This document shows positions 11,863-22,628 of a stretch of 32,161 nt of DNA, one piece after another; within the stretch, counting starts at the first letter, position 1, and the number at the start of each line of letters is the position of its first letter. This DNA is from Neolentinus lepideus HHB14362 ss-1 (lineage: Eukaryota > Basidiomycota > Agaricomycetes > Gloeophyllales > Gloeophyllaceae), in the NCBI GenBank assembly GCA_001632425.1, contig KV425702.1, positions 1-32,161 on the forward strand, read 5' to 3'. The notes beneath the pieces are model-generated. The model made no database searches. It was not told the origin of the DNA and saw only the letters and a list, made by a program, of their open reading frames with translations. The translations under genes were made by a program, and so were the position numbers.

Positions 11863-12177
11863 GGGATGAAATCTTGTGGTTAGTACTACAAATATTTGAA
11901 ACACCGATTACTTGACATAAATTCCCACGACCGTTGATGTTCGGCAAACCGCTCATTCTAAGCGTACAAACTCATCCTTCGTACCTCAGGACTCGTAACA
12001 AAATACGACTGTATTGCTATACGGCACAACAGTGAGAGTCCAATATCAGAGCGAACGGAGTAATGAAGGCTTTTATTCCATACATCAATGAAAACAAGTC
12101 ATCTGTGTGAGGTAGGAAAATACAGATTCTAAAGTGTCCTACTCGAGAGATCGAGAGGACATGACAGCACGCCTCTG

Positions 12178-15100
12178 CTATGCGAGAGATTTCGCCGCCT
12201 TCCTAGCGCTGCGACGGACCACCACGCGCGGAGCGAGGTCCACCACAACCTGGTTGGATTCGGCCTTCACGGCAGGGGTAGGCGCCGTGGTCGCGGCGGT
12301 ATTCTTCCCAGGATTGGTTGGCAGTGCATTGACTCTCCTCCGGTTTCGAAGGGTCCAAGGCTCAACGGAAACAACCACTGTATGGGTCGTCTTGGCCGCG
12401 CGAGGTGGCTGGACACGCCGAGGGAGGTCACGAATTATCTCCTTTGTCCTCTTGAGTAAATCGGAATCGTCATGTGTGGTTTTCTCCGCAGCATCATTTA
12501 TGGCCTTCGTCGTCCTCAAGGGAGTCGTATGAGGGAGGGTGCGACAGTGTCGCTTCCTCTGAGGGATCGATGAGCTTTTTCTCTTCAAGCTATTGGACGG
12601 AGGGGCGGGAGCTGCAGGAAGGGTATCATATGAAGCCCAAACCGTTGATGGGGAGGTGGTTTGGAAGTGGGGCCTTTTGACTTGCAACTCGGTATCTTCG
12701 TCGTATTCGTGCTGTCTGTCAGCAGACGAAGACGGGGACTTCCTCTTCGAACTAGACCTGGAATCCGGACTCGGAGTTTCAGCAATGACTTCTTCCACTG
12801 GCTCAGCCTTTGCGGCATGTGGGGCTCCGCGTTTCTCCTGAGCTGCAGTGCCAGTAGAGAACGGTTTGCACTGGTAAGAAGCGATTCTTGTGTGCGCAGA
12901 GTATTGCTTGAGAATCTCTGCGACTCGCATCGCTTCCTGGAGCTTGGACCCGGTGACATGGGTTGGTTTGTCTTCTTCATCATCCAATGCATCAGTTAAT
13001 GACAACGCCTCATCACCAAATGATGGCCAGTCTTCCGATTCAAGCGATTCCTCTATGGTGGCAAGAACTGTATCATAAGTGAGTCGATGGAAATCTTCAG
13101 GGGCGGCTGTCGCCGCCGTGTTAGAGTTTGGATAGTGAGTAGCAACGAGAGCAGCCAGACGGCGGATGCAGGATGTTAGAGGCGCATTCCCAACGATCTC
13201 CAGGGTTGGCATGTCCCTTTCGAGAAAGTTGATTCGCATGTCAGCGGCTTCTTGCATTTTTGTTATACCAAATATTTTAGGAAAGTATTGGAGGCCGCTC
13301 ATCCTGATTTGAAACCGTATGACATAGCAGTCGGTGTGGAGAAGGACGATGTAGAGCGTTACCCAGAAGAAAGATTCGAGGTCATGCCAAACTTGATGGT
13401 CTGCATTTTCGATGAGAAATCTTGCCATCGCCGTGAATTGATATGTCCCCTTGAAGGAAAGTCAGGGAAAACTTGCTTCGTCAGGAAGAAGATGGACTCA
13501 CTGTTATAGCCTTCAACTCTGAGCGTATTGTCTTTATGTCCATGATAGCAGCTAGTTCCGGATCGATCAGGAACCCATGAGCGCCATGCTCGGCTTTCAC
13601 GTCAGCACTGATCATAATGTTGTTCACACTGATGTCGCGATGGAGCACATCCTTGGCGTTCATGTTACGATGTCCTATTTTGCGTCAATGACAAAGTATG
13701 ACGGAGACAAAATCGAGTATGTCACCTTTAATGGCGTCTCGGATGGCCTTCATGAGCTGGCGTGTTGACGTGAATCTCGAAAGAGGGATACCAACGGATA
13801 GCAATACACAACGATGGTGAACTAGTTCTTCGAAGGCTCTCTCCTTTTGAGCACGGATGTGGTTAATGAGACCGCCCAGCGTCCGGTGAACCCTGTCCTT
13901 CAAGTCGTCCACTACGTCATAGTCGCACAGGTAACGTGCCACCCCAAACACCTCTGTTTGATCACCATATATCTTGCGATATATTGACCCCTCGGTTGGT
14001 CGATCGTTTGGCCTCCAGGTATCTTTTATGACTACGCAACTACCAGGAATGTCGAAGGTTACGGGAGTGTCATCAATTATATGAGTCGCCCTTGTTGCAA
14101 TCCAAACACGAGTCGCGCGACCGAATATAGATCGGGCTACAAATATCGGTGAACCAAGAGTGAGATAGCGATGCCAGATGATGTCATTGCCATCTGTCTG
14201 TTTGACATAGATCAAGGTGCTGTCGTCGGCCAAGGTACGCCCTTCATAGACGGGGTCATAGGCAGGGACGACGGACCTAGCGTGCGCTGCATTATATTGC
14301 GCGTCAAGTTCCATCGTAGCAGCAATGGCATGCGCGGAAATTGATGTCGTATCGTCGATGCCGCTGTTGGCATAGAGGTCAAGGCCCAGTATGAATTGAA
14401 CTAGTGGCGTGGGATCTGTGCAATAGTCGAACGCCTCAGAGACAAGGACAGATGATCGGTCCCAGCGAAAAAGTCGAGCGATGTCGCCAAAGATACCAAT
14501 AGCGAGTAGGAAGCAGCGAGGGATGGAGCGGAATGCAAGAACTGCGTATTCCTGTATCTGATTCCATGTTTTGACGCCAGCTTCCGTAAATTTTATTCCC
14601 GTGGTAGTGCGCCTGTAAAGGTGGAAAGGATCGTCGTACGCGCTAGCCTTCACCTCGATGAAAGCAAGTGAATGACCCCAGTGGTCATAACGGTCCACCT
14701 TTCGTCGCATCACAAGATCCGGAGTGGCTGAATAGTCACCTTCTATATCGCCTGTTCGCTCACTGGCACAGATGTGGAAGTCGAGTGGGACGACCTTCTG
14801 CGGTATCACCGTCCTACACATGCCCGCCAGAGCGTCGCGCTTCGCGGCGGTCAGTAACCTCGGCAGACGTAACAGTGGAGATTACTTACGATGGGCCGAT
14901 ACATTGTTTTCTCGTCAGGAACCCACCCTATTCCAGCTCCTGGATGGACTTGGTTCAGGGATTCCTTGTATATCTGCATGTTCATGTTTGATATAGACGG
15001 GAAGTCGTGGCCAGGAAAGGAGTATTTCATGAAGTCTTCAGTCGGCACAGGGCCAAACAGACGGTCGGTGGCTTCATCTCCCGCGATGCGGCGGTGGTCA

Positions 15101-15249
15101 GCCTGAGGCGGCTTTGTTGGTGAATGATTTAGAGCGGAGTTCATTTCGTGGCGAGAAGTACGGTAGGAGACAGTATTCCGGGCGGAAGAGGCAGGAAGAG
15201 GAATGCGAGCAGCACGAGCGAGGGATGGGTCGATTTGGTCGACGGGCAT
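12178..15249 (-). CDS. FunK1-type protein kinase, copy A (intact)
   Basis: Four exons in phase: 15249-14890, 14839-13726, 13674-13502 and 13449-12178, giving 972 aa. Introns are 50-52 bases. An ATG at 15312 is also in frame, but a TATA-like GATATAAG ends only four bases before it, so the ATG at 15249 is preferred. The N-terminal domain has PD at 160-161 and IEVK at 181-184, then the family block RCFLLAIGIFGDIARLFRWDRS. The kinase part has LHRDIS (HRD at 503-505, N510) and GFLIDPE with D529, where most kinases have DFG. A GTYQF block and HDLESFFWV follow. The last about 250 residues are Lys/Arg/Ser-rich and probably disordered, with NLS-like clusters. FunK1 is known as a fungal kinase family expanded in multicellular species; substrates are unknown. 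Nothing in this copy looks broken. Confidence 0.93.
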
Positions 15250-15315
15250 TATGTCAAGTTGAGACGATGGTAAAGGGTAAGACGACGTACGGAGACGTGG
15301 CGAAAGCGCCATCCA

Positions 15316-15323
15316 CTTATATC
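15316..15323 (-). promoter_or_regulatory. TATA-like box of FunK1 copy A
   Basis: GATATAAG on the minus strand, 67-74 bases before the chosen ATG. Further upstream, 15463-15480 holds TGACGTAA and CACGTG in tight succession (plus-strand reading), next to a CAACAAGTCACG block (15437-15448) that recurs at 16727-16738 before the leader remnant. These are candidate bZIP/bHLH sites; binding is inferred only. Confidence 0.45.
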
Positions 15324-16464
15324 CATGTTTGTGTGGTTCGCTTAGCTTCTTTTGTCACAAATTCACCTGTTTGACCCTGTGTGGCCCTCGTTGCCTCGTG
15401 ATGGTTGGTGGTGAAGCGAGGAACAGCCTTGGCATCAACAAGTCACGGGCGCGGAAGCCTCGTGACGTAACACTCACGTGGTCACGCATAACACAATTGT
15501 ATTATTCACTTTGCTGTCAACTGTGCACATGTCCATTGATTTATCTCCACAAATGCGCTGCTTTTTCCCGAAATTGACTGCAACTGTTCTAACTTGCACT
15601 TACGGATCCTTATCTGAATAATCGCGCCAGCCAGGCTGCACGTCCCATTATGGAAGGATACGTACTCGGACTCAGTATAACTTGTTATGGACATCATCTG
15701 TTCATCGGATACCGATCCAATTTGTGCGTAGCTTCCGACAATGCGAGGCGAAGCCACTATCATCGCTTAATCATAATGGAAGCTAGACAGCGCGATTCCT
15801 GGCGTCACATTTAGTACTCCATTTCAACCTATTTCTGGTATGTAGCGCGACCACACGCTAGAACAGAAGGAAGCGCCTCACCATTATACCCATGCCCAAC
15901 CTGCCTGAACGGTCGGCCCAATCTACTAGCAACTTACAACCCAATCACCCAATACGCCCTTTACCGAGGATTTATGGCGACTACGGATGGTGTAGAGGTG
16001 GCATAGTAATTTGCAGGTGATGTGAAGGACTCTTTTATTCATTGAGATAAATATAGATATTTGGAACGACACATAGATTGTGATATAATATCATTCAAGT
16101 ACTTGTGAAGTGCATTATAAGATTGCAAAGAGATACTATTTAAAGACATCAGAATTCACCGTGAAAGCAATTCTACCGGAGTCGTGCCCTTTTTTGTCAG
16201 GTATACACGAGTCAGACCTGGGAACAAGAGCTCAATGAATAGATCAAAGCGTTCACAAGAAGGTCCACCACAGGCGCGTCAGACATTCCTTTAATCATGC
16301 ACTTGGAACCGGCAGAGTGGGATATCGTAGTCGGGTCGAGACTGGTGACAGATGGGCATCAGAGACGAGTCATGGAAATAAGGGAGAACAATCAGGTGAT
16401 ACCTTCCATCTCAAAGAAGCCATCCAATCGATACCGAAAGGGGGAGTAGCTCGGATTCATGGGG
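15324..16464. other. Upstream region of copy A, otherwise no gene seen
   Basis: About 1.1 kb with no credible coding frame. The part next to copy A contains the CACGTG and TGACGTAA sites described with its TATA box. The rest shows no structure that could be assigned. Confidence 0.5.
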
Positions 16465-16906
16465 ATATGCGCCACAATCATTTGGATGGCTCCTCGACTT
16501 GTAACTTGTAAAAGACTAGAAATTTAGCCAATTTTGGGTCAATACATGTCGGGATCTAGTGTTTCCGATAAAAAAGAGGAAGGAAGAGATGGGATGTGTG
16601 GCAAGACGCGTCTGACACAAGATGAGTGACTGAAGTTCTTCATGTCACAATGATGTGACGCGGAAACGACACCAAGGTCTCTTTCTTACCACCACGACTC
16701 GACCAGATTGACTCATACACCACCTCAACAAGTCACGTGAGCAAAATGTATAAAGAGGACGAGTCTTGCGAGCATTCTTGGGTGCGTCCACCGCAACTCG
16801 TTGTGTCATAATTAGTGTTCACAGTTCACCTGCCATCTCCACCATCACCACTTGGCCACGTTGGATCCTATTCAAAATCAGCTATCCACGTAGCAAGCAA
16901 CTTATT
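16465..16906 (+). promoter_or_regulatory. Repeated upstream/leader module, left copy
   Basis: This stretch shares blocks with regions upstream of both plus-strand FunK1 genes. Near 16465 a GATATGCGCCACAATCATTTGGATGG-type block matches about 18293-18319 before copy B, and a GGCAAGACGCGT...TGACA block matches about 18411-18427. From about 16827 to 16906 it matches 22548-22628 before copy C, including CCTATTCAAAATCAGC and CAACTTATT just before an ATG. It also has CACGTG at 16734-16739 and TATAAAG at 16749-16755. It looks like a duplicated promoter and 5' leader. Confidence 0.55.
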
Positions 16907-17438
16907 ATGAGTCAAGACGAGGACTCTTTGGCTTTTATGACGGGAAACAGCACAATATTAAGGTGGAACTAGCGGCGTATCCAACTCTGGAAGCCAAGTT
17001 GGAGGGAGAGAAGGCCTTTAGCTGCATTCACGTAGACATTCGCACTCTGATTCCTGCTCATGGTAAAGGAGCGGTGCCGCGAGAGATGTCTCTGCGTAGA
17101 ACGGCGATTGGAGGTGCGAAGTGTTGATGCCGGGTGACTCTTGGAAGCTGACCCCTGTGTCTTAGACGAGGCTGTTGAGTCCAGGATTCGTGATATTATT
17201 CTACGCTGGAATGTGGCGCAACAACACATCCACGAAGTCACATCCGAACGGGTTCCCAATAACGTTGGCACTGGTAGCCATTGCTAGTGAAGCTCGATTA
17301 TCTCTGAGGGTCAAAAACTTCCGCAAGGACATAGAAAAGCCTTCTGTGCTGGTTCGCGAAGCCCATCGACGGATGGAATATAGACGTGGTATTCTGATCA
17401 AGAATTTGCACACGAGCTGCAGCGATAAATCGCCCTAG
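16907..17438 (+). pseudogene. Frameshifted gene remnant behind a FunK1-like leader (F)
   Basis: The start ATGAGTCAAGACGAGGACTC is identical to the first exon of FunK1 copy C, but after GACTCTT the two diverge. The ATG frame stops after about 21 codons. A different frame opens at once (16930) and encodes a protein-like stretch: GFYDGK...KVELAAYPTLEAKLEGEK...AHGKGAVPREMSL. It joins in phase through a 52-base GT...AG intron (17111-17162) to DEAVESRIRDIILRWNVAQQ. The coding signal then seems to shift frame again (EARLSLRVKNFRKDIEK...) up to a stop at 17436-17438. The protein is not FunK1 and was not recognised. At least one and probably two frameshifts make it a remnant. Confidence 0.5.
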
Positions 17439-18289
17439 TCTCTCATTGTGCTCAGATGGGCTACTTGTCGGCTCATGACTAGTATCAGCTACAATCAGTA
17501 CCGTGAGCGTACCAGTATACTATCTAGTTACCCCTGCTCGTTATCCAGCCTGTTGCAAGCGGCGTGCTCCAGGATATTAATACTTTCATTATCGTCCCAG
17601 TGAAGGCTGCCTGGCCAGATGTGCCAGAAGACAGATGATTAATCCAGGTCAGTCGCACTCTTGCAGACGAGACGATGTACGGCATCTAACGGCAGCACTG
17701 GTGCTTCGATTTCTGTCTCGAATGCGAACTCCTGGTTCTCAGCTATCCTCTGTGGCATATTTCGATAGGAAGTATGAGTACTTTGGAGAGGCACGAAGCT
17801 GACTCGGATGCTACTTACGGAAAGTTTGTCTGGTCAACAGGCTCAACAGCACGTCATGTGGATCCATGTTTCTGCAACACTGGATGCTTCCAGTGAAAGA
17901 CATACAATATACAGCACAGTCAGAGTATGGAGGACTGTAAGTCCCAGAAAAAACTACTGACCGTGAAATAATTGCACCCGGCCAAGGTATGGAGTCGTTA
18001 TGCTACATACACCAACTGTTGGCGTAGGTAACCATCGCCGTCCTGAGGCGTTCTATGCGCTCGCATTCATGAGATCATCTATTATCTAGTGAGTGAACTG
18101 CGGTAAATATTATAAGTAATTTCGCCACATGATGTACCCAAATTATGTATTTGGGACCGTGGTAGGGGCTGTGACTCGTTCCGGGTAGATGGGCAGACAC
18201 AAAATGTAGAACAAATGGAGAACCACGTGCACTGTATTGTATCCAGGTGGCAAAGAATATTCAATAAATGGCCCGGAATCTACGACGAT
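17439..18289. other. Intergenic region, no gene seen
   Basis: About 850 bases between the remnant F and the upstream module of FunK1 copy B. Open frames are short and unsupported. No repeat shared with the rest of the window was noticed. Confidence 0.5.
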
Positions 18290-18618
18290 TAGGATATGTG
18301 CCACATTCGTTTGGATGGATCCTCTGCTTTCCAAGTGTCGCATACACGCTGGAATGCAATAAACAAATCGATGTCAGATGGTAGAGGACAATCATCCACC
18401 TCGGACGCGTAGCAAGACGCGTGTGACAGAGGAGGCGTGACAGCACGAGGTTCACAATAATGTGACACGATTACTCGAAGCAGCTCTCGAAGCGCGACGC
18501 TACGCGCTAAGTTTGGCAGTACCTTTGTGTTCGCTTACCACCACAACCGCTTGTCCGCAGTAACTGAAACATTCAACATTCAACAAAACCTCAGGAGCAA
18601 AGCTATGGGCATAAAAAG
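18290..18618 (+). promoter_or_regulatory. Upstream module and TATA box of FunK1 copy B
   Basis: Bases 18290-18480 repeat blocks of the left module at 16465-16670 in the same order: the GATATGTGCCACATTCGTTTGGATGG-type block, GCAAGACGCGTGTGACA, and GTTCACAATAATGTGAC. A GCGTGACAGCACGAGG stretch here also resembles GCGTGACTCCACGAGG at 22493-22508 before copy C. ATAAAAAG at 18611-18618 is a TATA-like box 69-76 bases before the ATG of copy B. Confidence 0.5.
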
Positions 18619-18686
18619 GTGGGATCCTGTCGAGTGTTGCCTCGTAAGTCTCTTCGAGTCTGCTCCCGCATTTTGAGTCTGATGAT

Positions 18687-21632
18687 ATGTTTGACGTTTC
18701 TGCTCCTCGTCTCGGCCATGGTTCCTTCGAATCCGGCGTCATTGTACCGGAACGACTCCACAAATCTATGCTTCAAACCGACCGCGCACGGCGACACTAT
18801 GTCGATGCTTTCCTCCAGTATTCCGTTGCGAAGCAGAACCACTCCGACCACTGTCATGCCGTAGGCCTAGAAGCTTCAAATTATCTCCATGGACCAGTTA
18901 CCGTGTCCGAGTTTATGGAGGCATCGTTCTCTGGCTGGAAAGCTCCGTCGATATCTGACAAACAATTGGCGAAGTACTCAACGCTTCTGGACGAGATTGT
19001 GCCACATCAGACAGAGGCTGGCGGGCTCTCTGAGAAATCGATGTACGAACCAATCGTAAGTCAACAATGCCACAATATGGACTTTTCCTCATGTCTACGT
19101 TGCTGCCAGATGAAGTCTTTCGGAGCCATATGTAAAAAGCAAGCAATGCCTCTGCGATTTCATATATGCGCGAATGAGCGTTTGCCTGACGAGCCTGAAT
19201 TTGGATACCGTGCCGCACCGGATTTATCTATTCTGAGCAGAGATTCTCCTGAAGGTCATTGGTCTCGCTCGCTGGCCTTCATTGAAGTCAAACCGATGGA
19301 GAAAGACGATCCTCTCTTCCATCACACACCTGGAAAAGACCTCGATTTGAAAGATTCTCACGTTAATGTGTGGAATCAGATACAGTCATATGCTGCGAGC
19401 TCATACCGTGCTGTCCCTCGTTGCTTCCTGCTTGCAATTGGAATCTTTGGCGATACCGCACGTTTCTTCCGCTGGGATAGGTCTTCCCATATTGTCTCTC
19501 ACGCGTTCCGCTACAAGACCCATCCTGCTCCACTAATCAAGTTCCTCGTCGGGCTGTCACGATACGCTGGCGGCGGTGTTGACCAAACTCTCTCTTCTGG
19601 TATCGTTCTCCGTCAAGAACAAGCCCTTGTTGAACACCATTGTGCCAGAGCAGTAGACAAGGATCTGCTTCCGCCGTATGAGAGCATCCATCCAGGGCGT
19701 ACTCTGATTGACGACAGTACACGTCTTGAGGTTAAATATAATGGGAGCGTCGATGTTTATGTTACTCTTGGACCGCCGATATTCTGCAGCAGATCAATTT
19801 TCGGTCGCGGTACTCGTGTCTGGCTCGCTAGAATGGTTGGGTGTCCTATAGACAAAGAAGATGTGGACTACGTCGTCATCAAGGACAGTTGGAGAGAAAG
19901 GGCCCTTTGGACCGAAGGGGATGCTTATAACGCGATTCACGGCGATTCAAATGTCTTTGGCGTTGCAAGGATTCTGTGCGACTACGACGTGGTGACTGAT
20001 CTGAACGACAAAATCCACCGGACTTCTGGCGCCCACTTGAATGGGGTCATAGATTCTTGGGGTCTTCCGAGGCACAATGAGCCGCCATTCACAGATCTTG
20101 TGCATCACCGTTGCATCCTGCTATCGGTCGGAATACCTCTTTGGCGCTTTTCCTCAACTCGAATCCTTATGGAGGCGATACGTGATGGTATCATTGGTGC
20201 GTATGGCCAATATCCACTCCATTTGATCAATAGTGACGGTGTCTCCAGGCCATAGAAATATGTGTGACAGAGGGGTCTTGCACCGTGATATCAGCATTAA
20301 CAATGTCATGATCAGTGCTGATGCCAGCAAAGAATCGAACGCCAAAGGATTCATTATCGATCCGGAATACGCCGTGCTACTAGATTCTCCCAGTTCGGAC
20401 GATGACCTGTGCGATTTGACAGTTAGTGGGACCTTCAGTTCCACCTATAATGCGATTTTAATGCAGATTTCCAGGGGACGTTCCAATTTACTTCTGTCGC
20501 CCGTTTTTTCGCAGGTCATGGAGTCAAGCACGCCCAATGGCATGACCTAGAATCATTCTTCTGGGTTACCGTCAACGTTGTCCTGAAGCACACAGATTGC
20601 TCTATGTTGATCGACGGAATTCGGGTTTCTGGCCCTGTTGCGGTTCATCTCATCTTCACCGATGCACCCAGCACCCGGAAATCCTTCATTGAAACGCATG
20701 CGTACACTCTCAATGTTGCGGGAAATGCGCCATTGACCAAATGCATCCATGTGCTCGCAGGCCTCGTCTCGACCCATTACCCCTCGAAACCACAGGTGGA
20801 CAAGATAAGGGAAACGGCAATAAACAACGTGAATCGTATCATTACCCGTATGAAGCAAAATCCATCTCCCGAAGAAATTCTACGGATGCAGGAGGACATC
20901 GTCGAGGACAACATGAAATCGAATTTTCATCTGCTCACGCATGATAGGGTAATATCGACGATACAGGAGGCACTCGATTCGGACGGCTGGCCGGATCCAG
21001 TGAGCGACGGCGCAAAAGACTTTCACATGATAGAGAAGCCAGCTGCCAGGAATAGAGGTGAAGTTAAACATTCGATAAAGCGGAAAGCGTCACAAATGGA
21101 CCTCGGGCACGAAGCCTCCAAGAGAAAGAGGTCGGACGGTAATCGAGCTACATCTGTATCTCTCCACAGGACAAGAATGGAGACGCGAGGTTTGGCTGCG
21201 GGTCGTACTAGCACCAGCGCGAATATCAGTGTTCGCAGACAGGTCGCATCCACCAGCTCAATGCAGACGGCCTTACCAGTGGAAGGCAGGCAAGAGAACA
21301 GAGGACGACCGACGGCGCGGTCTCGAGGACAGATGCAGACCGGCGCAGCCACTCCGTCAACCGACGTAGGAAGGCAGATTTGCGAACCGCCCCGTCGTCG
21401 CTCTCCCCGACTCGCTGCCCAGGCACAGATTAAGATCGAGCAATCGAAGCCCTCAACTGGTTCAGATTTAGATAGTTCGTTGAAGAGAAAACGTCCTCGT
21501 CAAGGCCGGCCTAAGGGTCAGGACGACAAGAGCGGTGGACGCCAGCTCAGGAAGGTTGCATCTGCAGGCGTGCCCAGGTCTGGTAACAGACGCACCGGTC
21601 TCCGTCCTCGTGCAAAGTCTGGTGTCAAATGA
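18687..21632 (+). CDS. FunK1-type protein kinase, copy B (intact)
   Basis: Four exons in phase: 18687-19055, 19110-20196, 20249-20421 and 20475-21632, giving 928 aa. The first intron (54 bases) has no stop and a length divisible by three, so a naive frame runs through it; its GT...AG ends and the matching intron in copy A show it is an intron. PD at 160-161 and IEVK at 181-184 sit at the same residue numbers as in copy A. The block RCFLLAIGIFGDTARFFRWDRS follows. The catalytic loop is LHRDIS (HRD 497-499, N504) and GFIIDPE has D523. The third intron is followed by GTFQFTSVARFF and HDLESFFWV. The C-tail (about 200 residues) is basic with SLKRKRPRQGR-like NLS clusters. Reading frame, splice sites and motifs are all intact, so this copy is probably expressed and functional. 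Confidence 0.94.
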
Positions 21633-21816
21633 TCGCTCTCCCGTCCCCAGCGATAGAAGTCTACATCATCAGCATCCTGGCCTGCGTTCCGTACTCTGCA
21701 TATTTGGATTGCATACCTTTGCATTGTGCTTCATATCCACTGTTGTACTATTTGACACTGTATCAATATATACCTTCTGCTGATATTCTTCCTCTTTCGG
21801 TGATCTAGGCTAATGT

Positions 21817-22080
21817 CATATCTTTCTACTCCGAGGACTTATACCGCGTCTTTATTCGTATAGAGCATGTCATAACAGAGTTGTCCGTCTGATACGGTCC
21901 ACATATATTCCACTATACGACAATTACAGGGCGCAACTTGAAGATCTATTCCTCAGTACCATCTATCCGACGATACTGAACAGGACCATGAACCTACTTA
22001 GATTCCCTGAGCTGGAGCCTCGTCATACGGAGCAGGAGGCTCGCAGACTCGCAGTCGAGAGTGACGAGGCCAGCTCATGA
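21817..22080 (+). pseudogene. Possible 3'-exon remnant of an unknown gene
   Basis: A run of 87 codons without a stop ends at TGA 22078-22080. The second half has a strongly protein-like composition (RAQLEDLFLSTIYPTILNR, then ELEPRHTEQEARRLAVES). TTACAG at 21925-21930 could be a splice acceptor leading into it at 21931. No matching upstream exon was found and the family was not recognised. It may equally be chance. Confidence 0.3.
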
Positions 22081-22162
22081 CAGACGAATGACTCCTAGAA
22101 TGCTGCTACAAACGCCGATGTACATATAGATGTCTAGAGTCTTCGCCTTGGCAAGTGAGCGG

Positions 22163-22236
22163 GAGCGCTGCGCTGCGGTCCTTTAGGACAGAGTCAGGGG
22201 CCCTGCGCCCGACTCAGGGCGCTCGATAGAAATCGA
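22163..22236. other. Cluster of nested hairpins, function unknown
   Basis: A GC-rich 62-base stretch folds as an outer stem GAGCG (22163-22167) with CGCTC (22220-22224). Inside it are a hairpin GTCC-TTTA-GGAC (22178-22189) and a second stem GAGTC (22191-22195) with GACTC (22211-22215). A further hairpin TCGAT-AGAA-ATCGA (22223-22236) overlaps the outer stem by two bases, so both could not form completely together. It is not a tRNA: no B-box-like sequence or 7-bp acceptor stem is present. It could be the end of a mobile element, a structured RNA or chance. Confidence 0.35.
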
Positions 22237-22628
22237 TTCGGCGAGTTGAGGTTCTGGGAAATGGATTTGGTTGGGATGTTTAAGGGCATGGAGGTAAAAA
22301 TTCTATCGAACTGTGGAAGAGAGGGTTTGATACTTATCGAACGCCTCACGTAGTCTGTCCACAGTGGCCAGAAGGCCCCTCACATAGTACTATGCTAATC
22401 AAACGATGCAAGACTTGAGCCTGACCTGTATCACATGGAGATTTCGCCCGGTGTGATTATGTGGAGATGAGCTGACTGTCTGTGGCAAGGAAGCGTGACT
22501 CCACGAGGTGCATCACGTCACGACTCACGATGATACCTTGACTGTGTTCACCTGCCACCTCCACCACCACCACTTGGCTACGTTGGCTCCTATTCAAAAT
22601 CAGCCATACACGTAGCAAACAACTTATT

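Noticed and set aside
11365..11956. Overlapping frames of 94-164 codons on both strands
   Set aside because: They exist because the GC-rich MITE lacks stops. They start or end in unrelated repeat sequence.
12134..13078. Several plus-strand frames opposite FunK1 copy A
   Set aside because: They are antisense shadows of the low-complexity tail of copy A and lack domains or splice structure.
15250..15312. Upstream in-frame ATG at 15312 as start of FunK1 copy A
   Set aside because: A TATA-like box (15316-15323) lies immediately before it, too close for transcription to include this ATG. The ATG at 15249 gives spacing like copies B and D.
20422..20474. Coding-looking GTFSSTYNAILMQ after LCDLT in copy B, resembling the conserved GTYQF block
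   Set aside because: It lies inside a 53-base GT...AG intron. Splicing it out yields a better match (GTFQFTSVARFF) and restores the frame into HDLESFFWV.
22163..22236. tRNA gene
   Set aside because: The hairpins do not form a 7-bp acceptor stem with standard D and T arms, and there is no GTTCRANNC B box.
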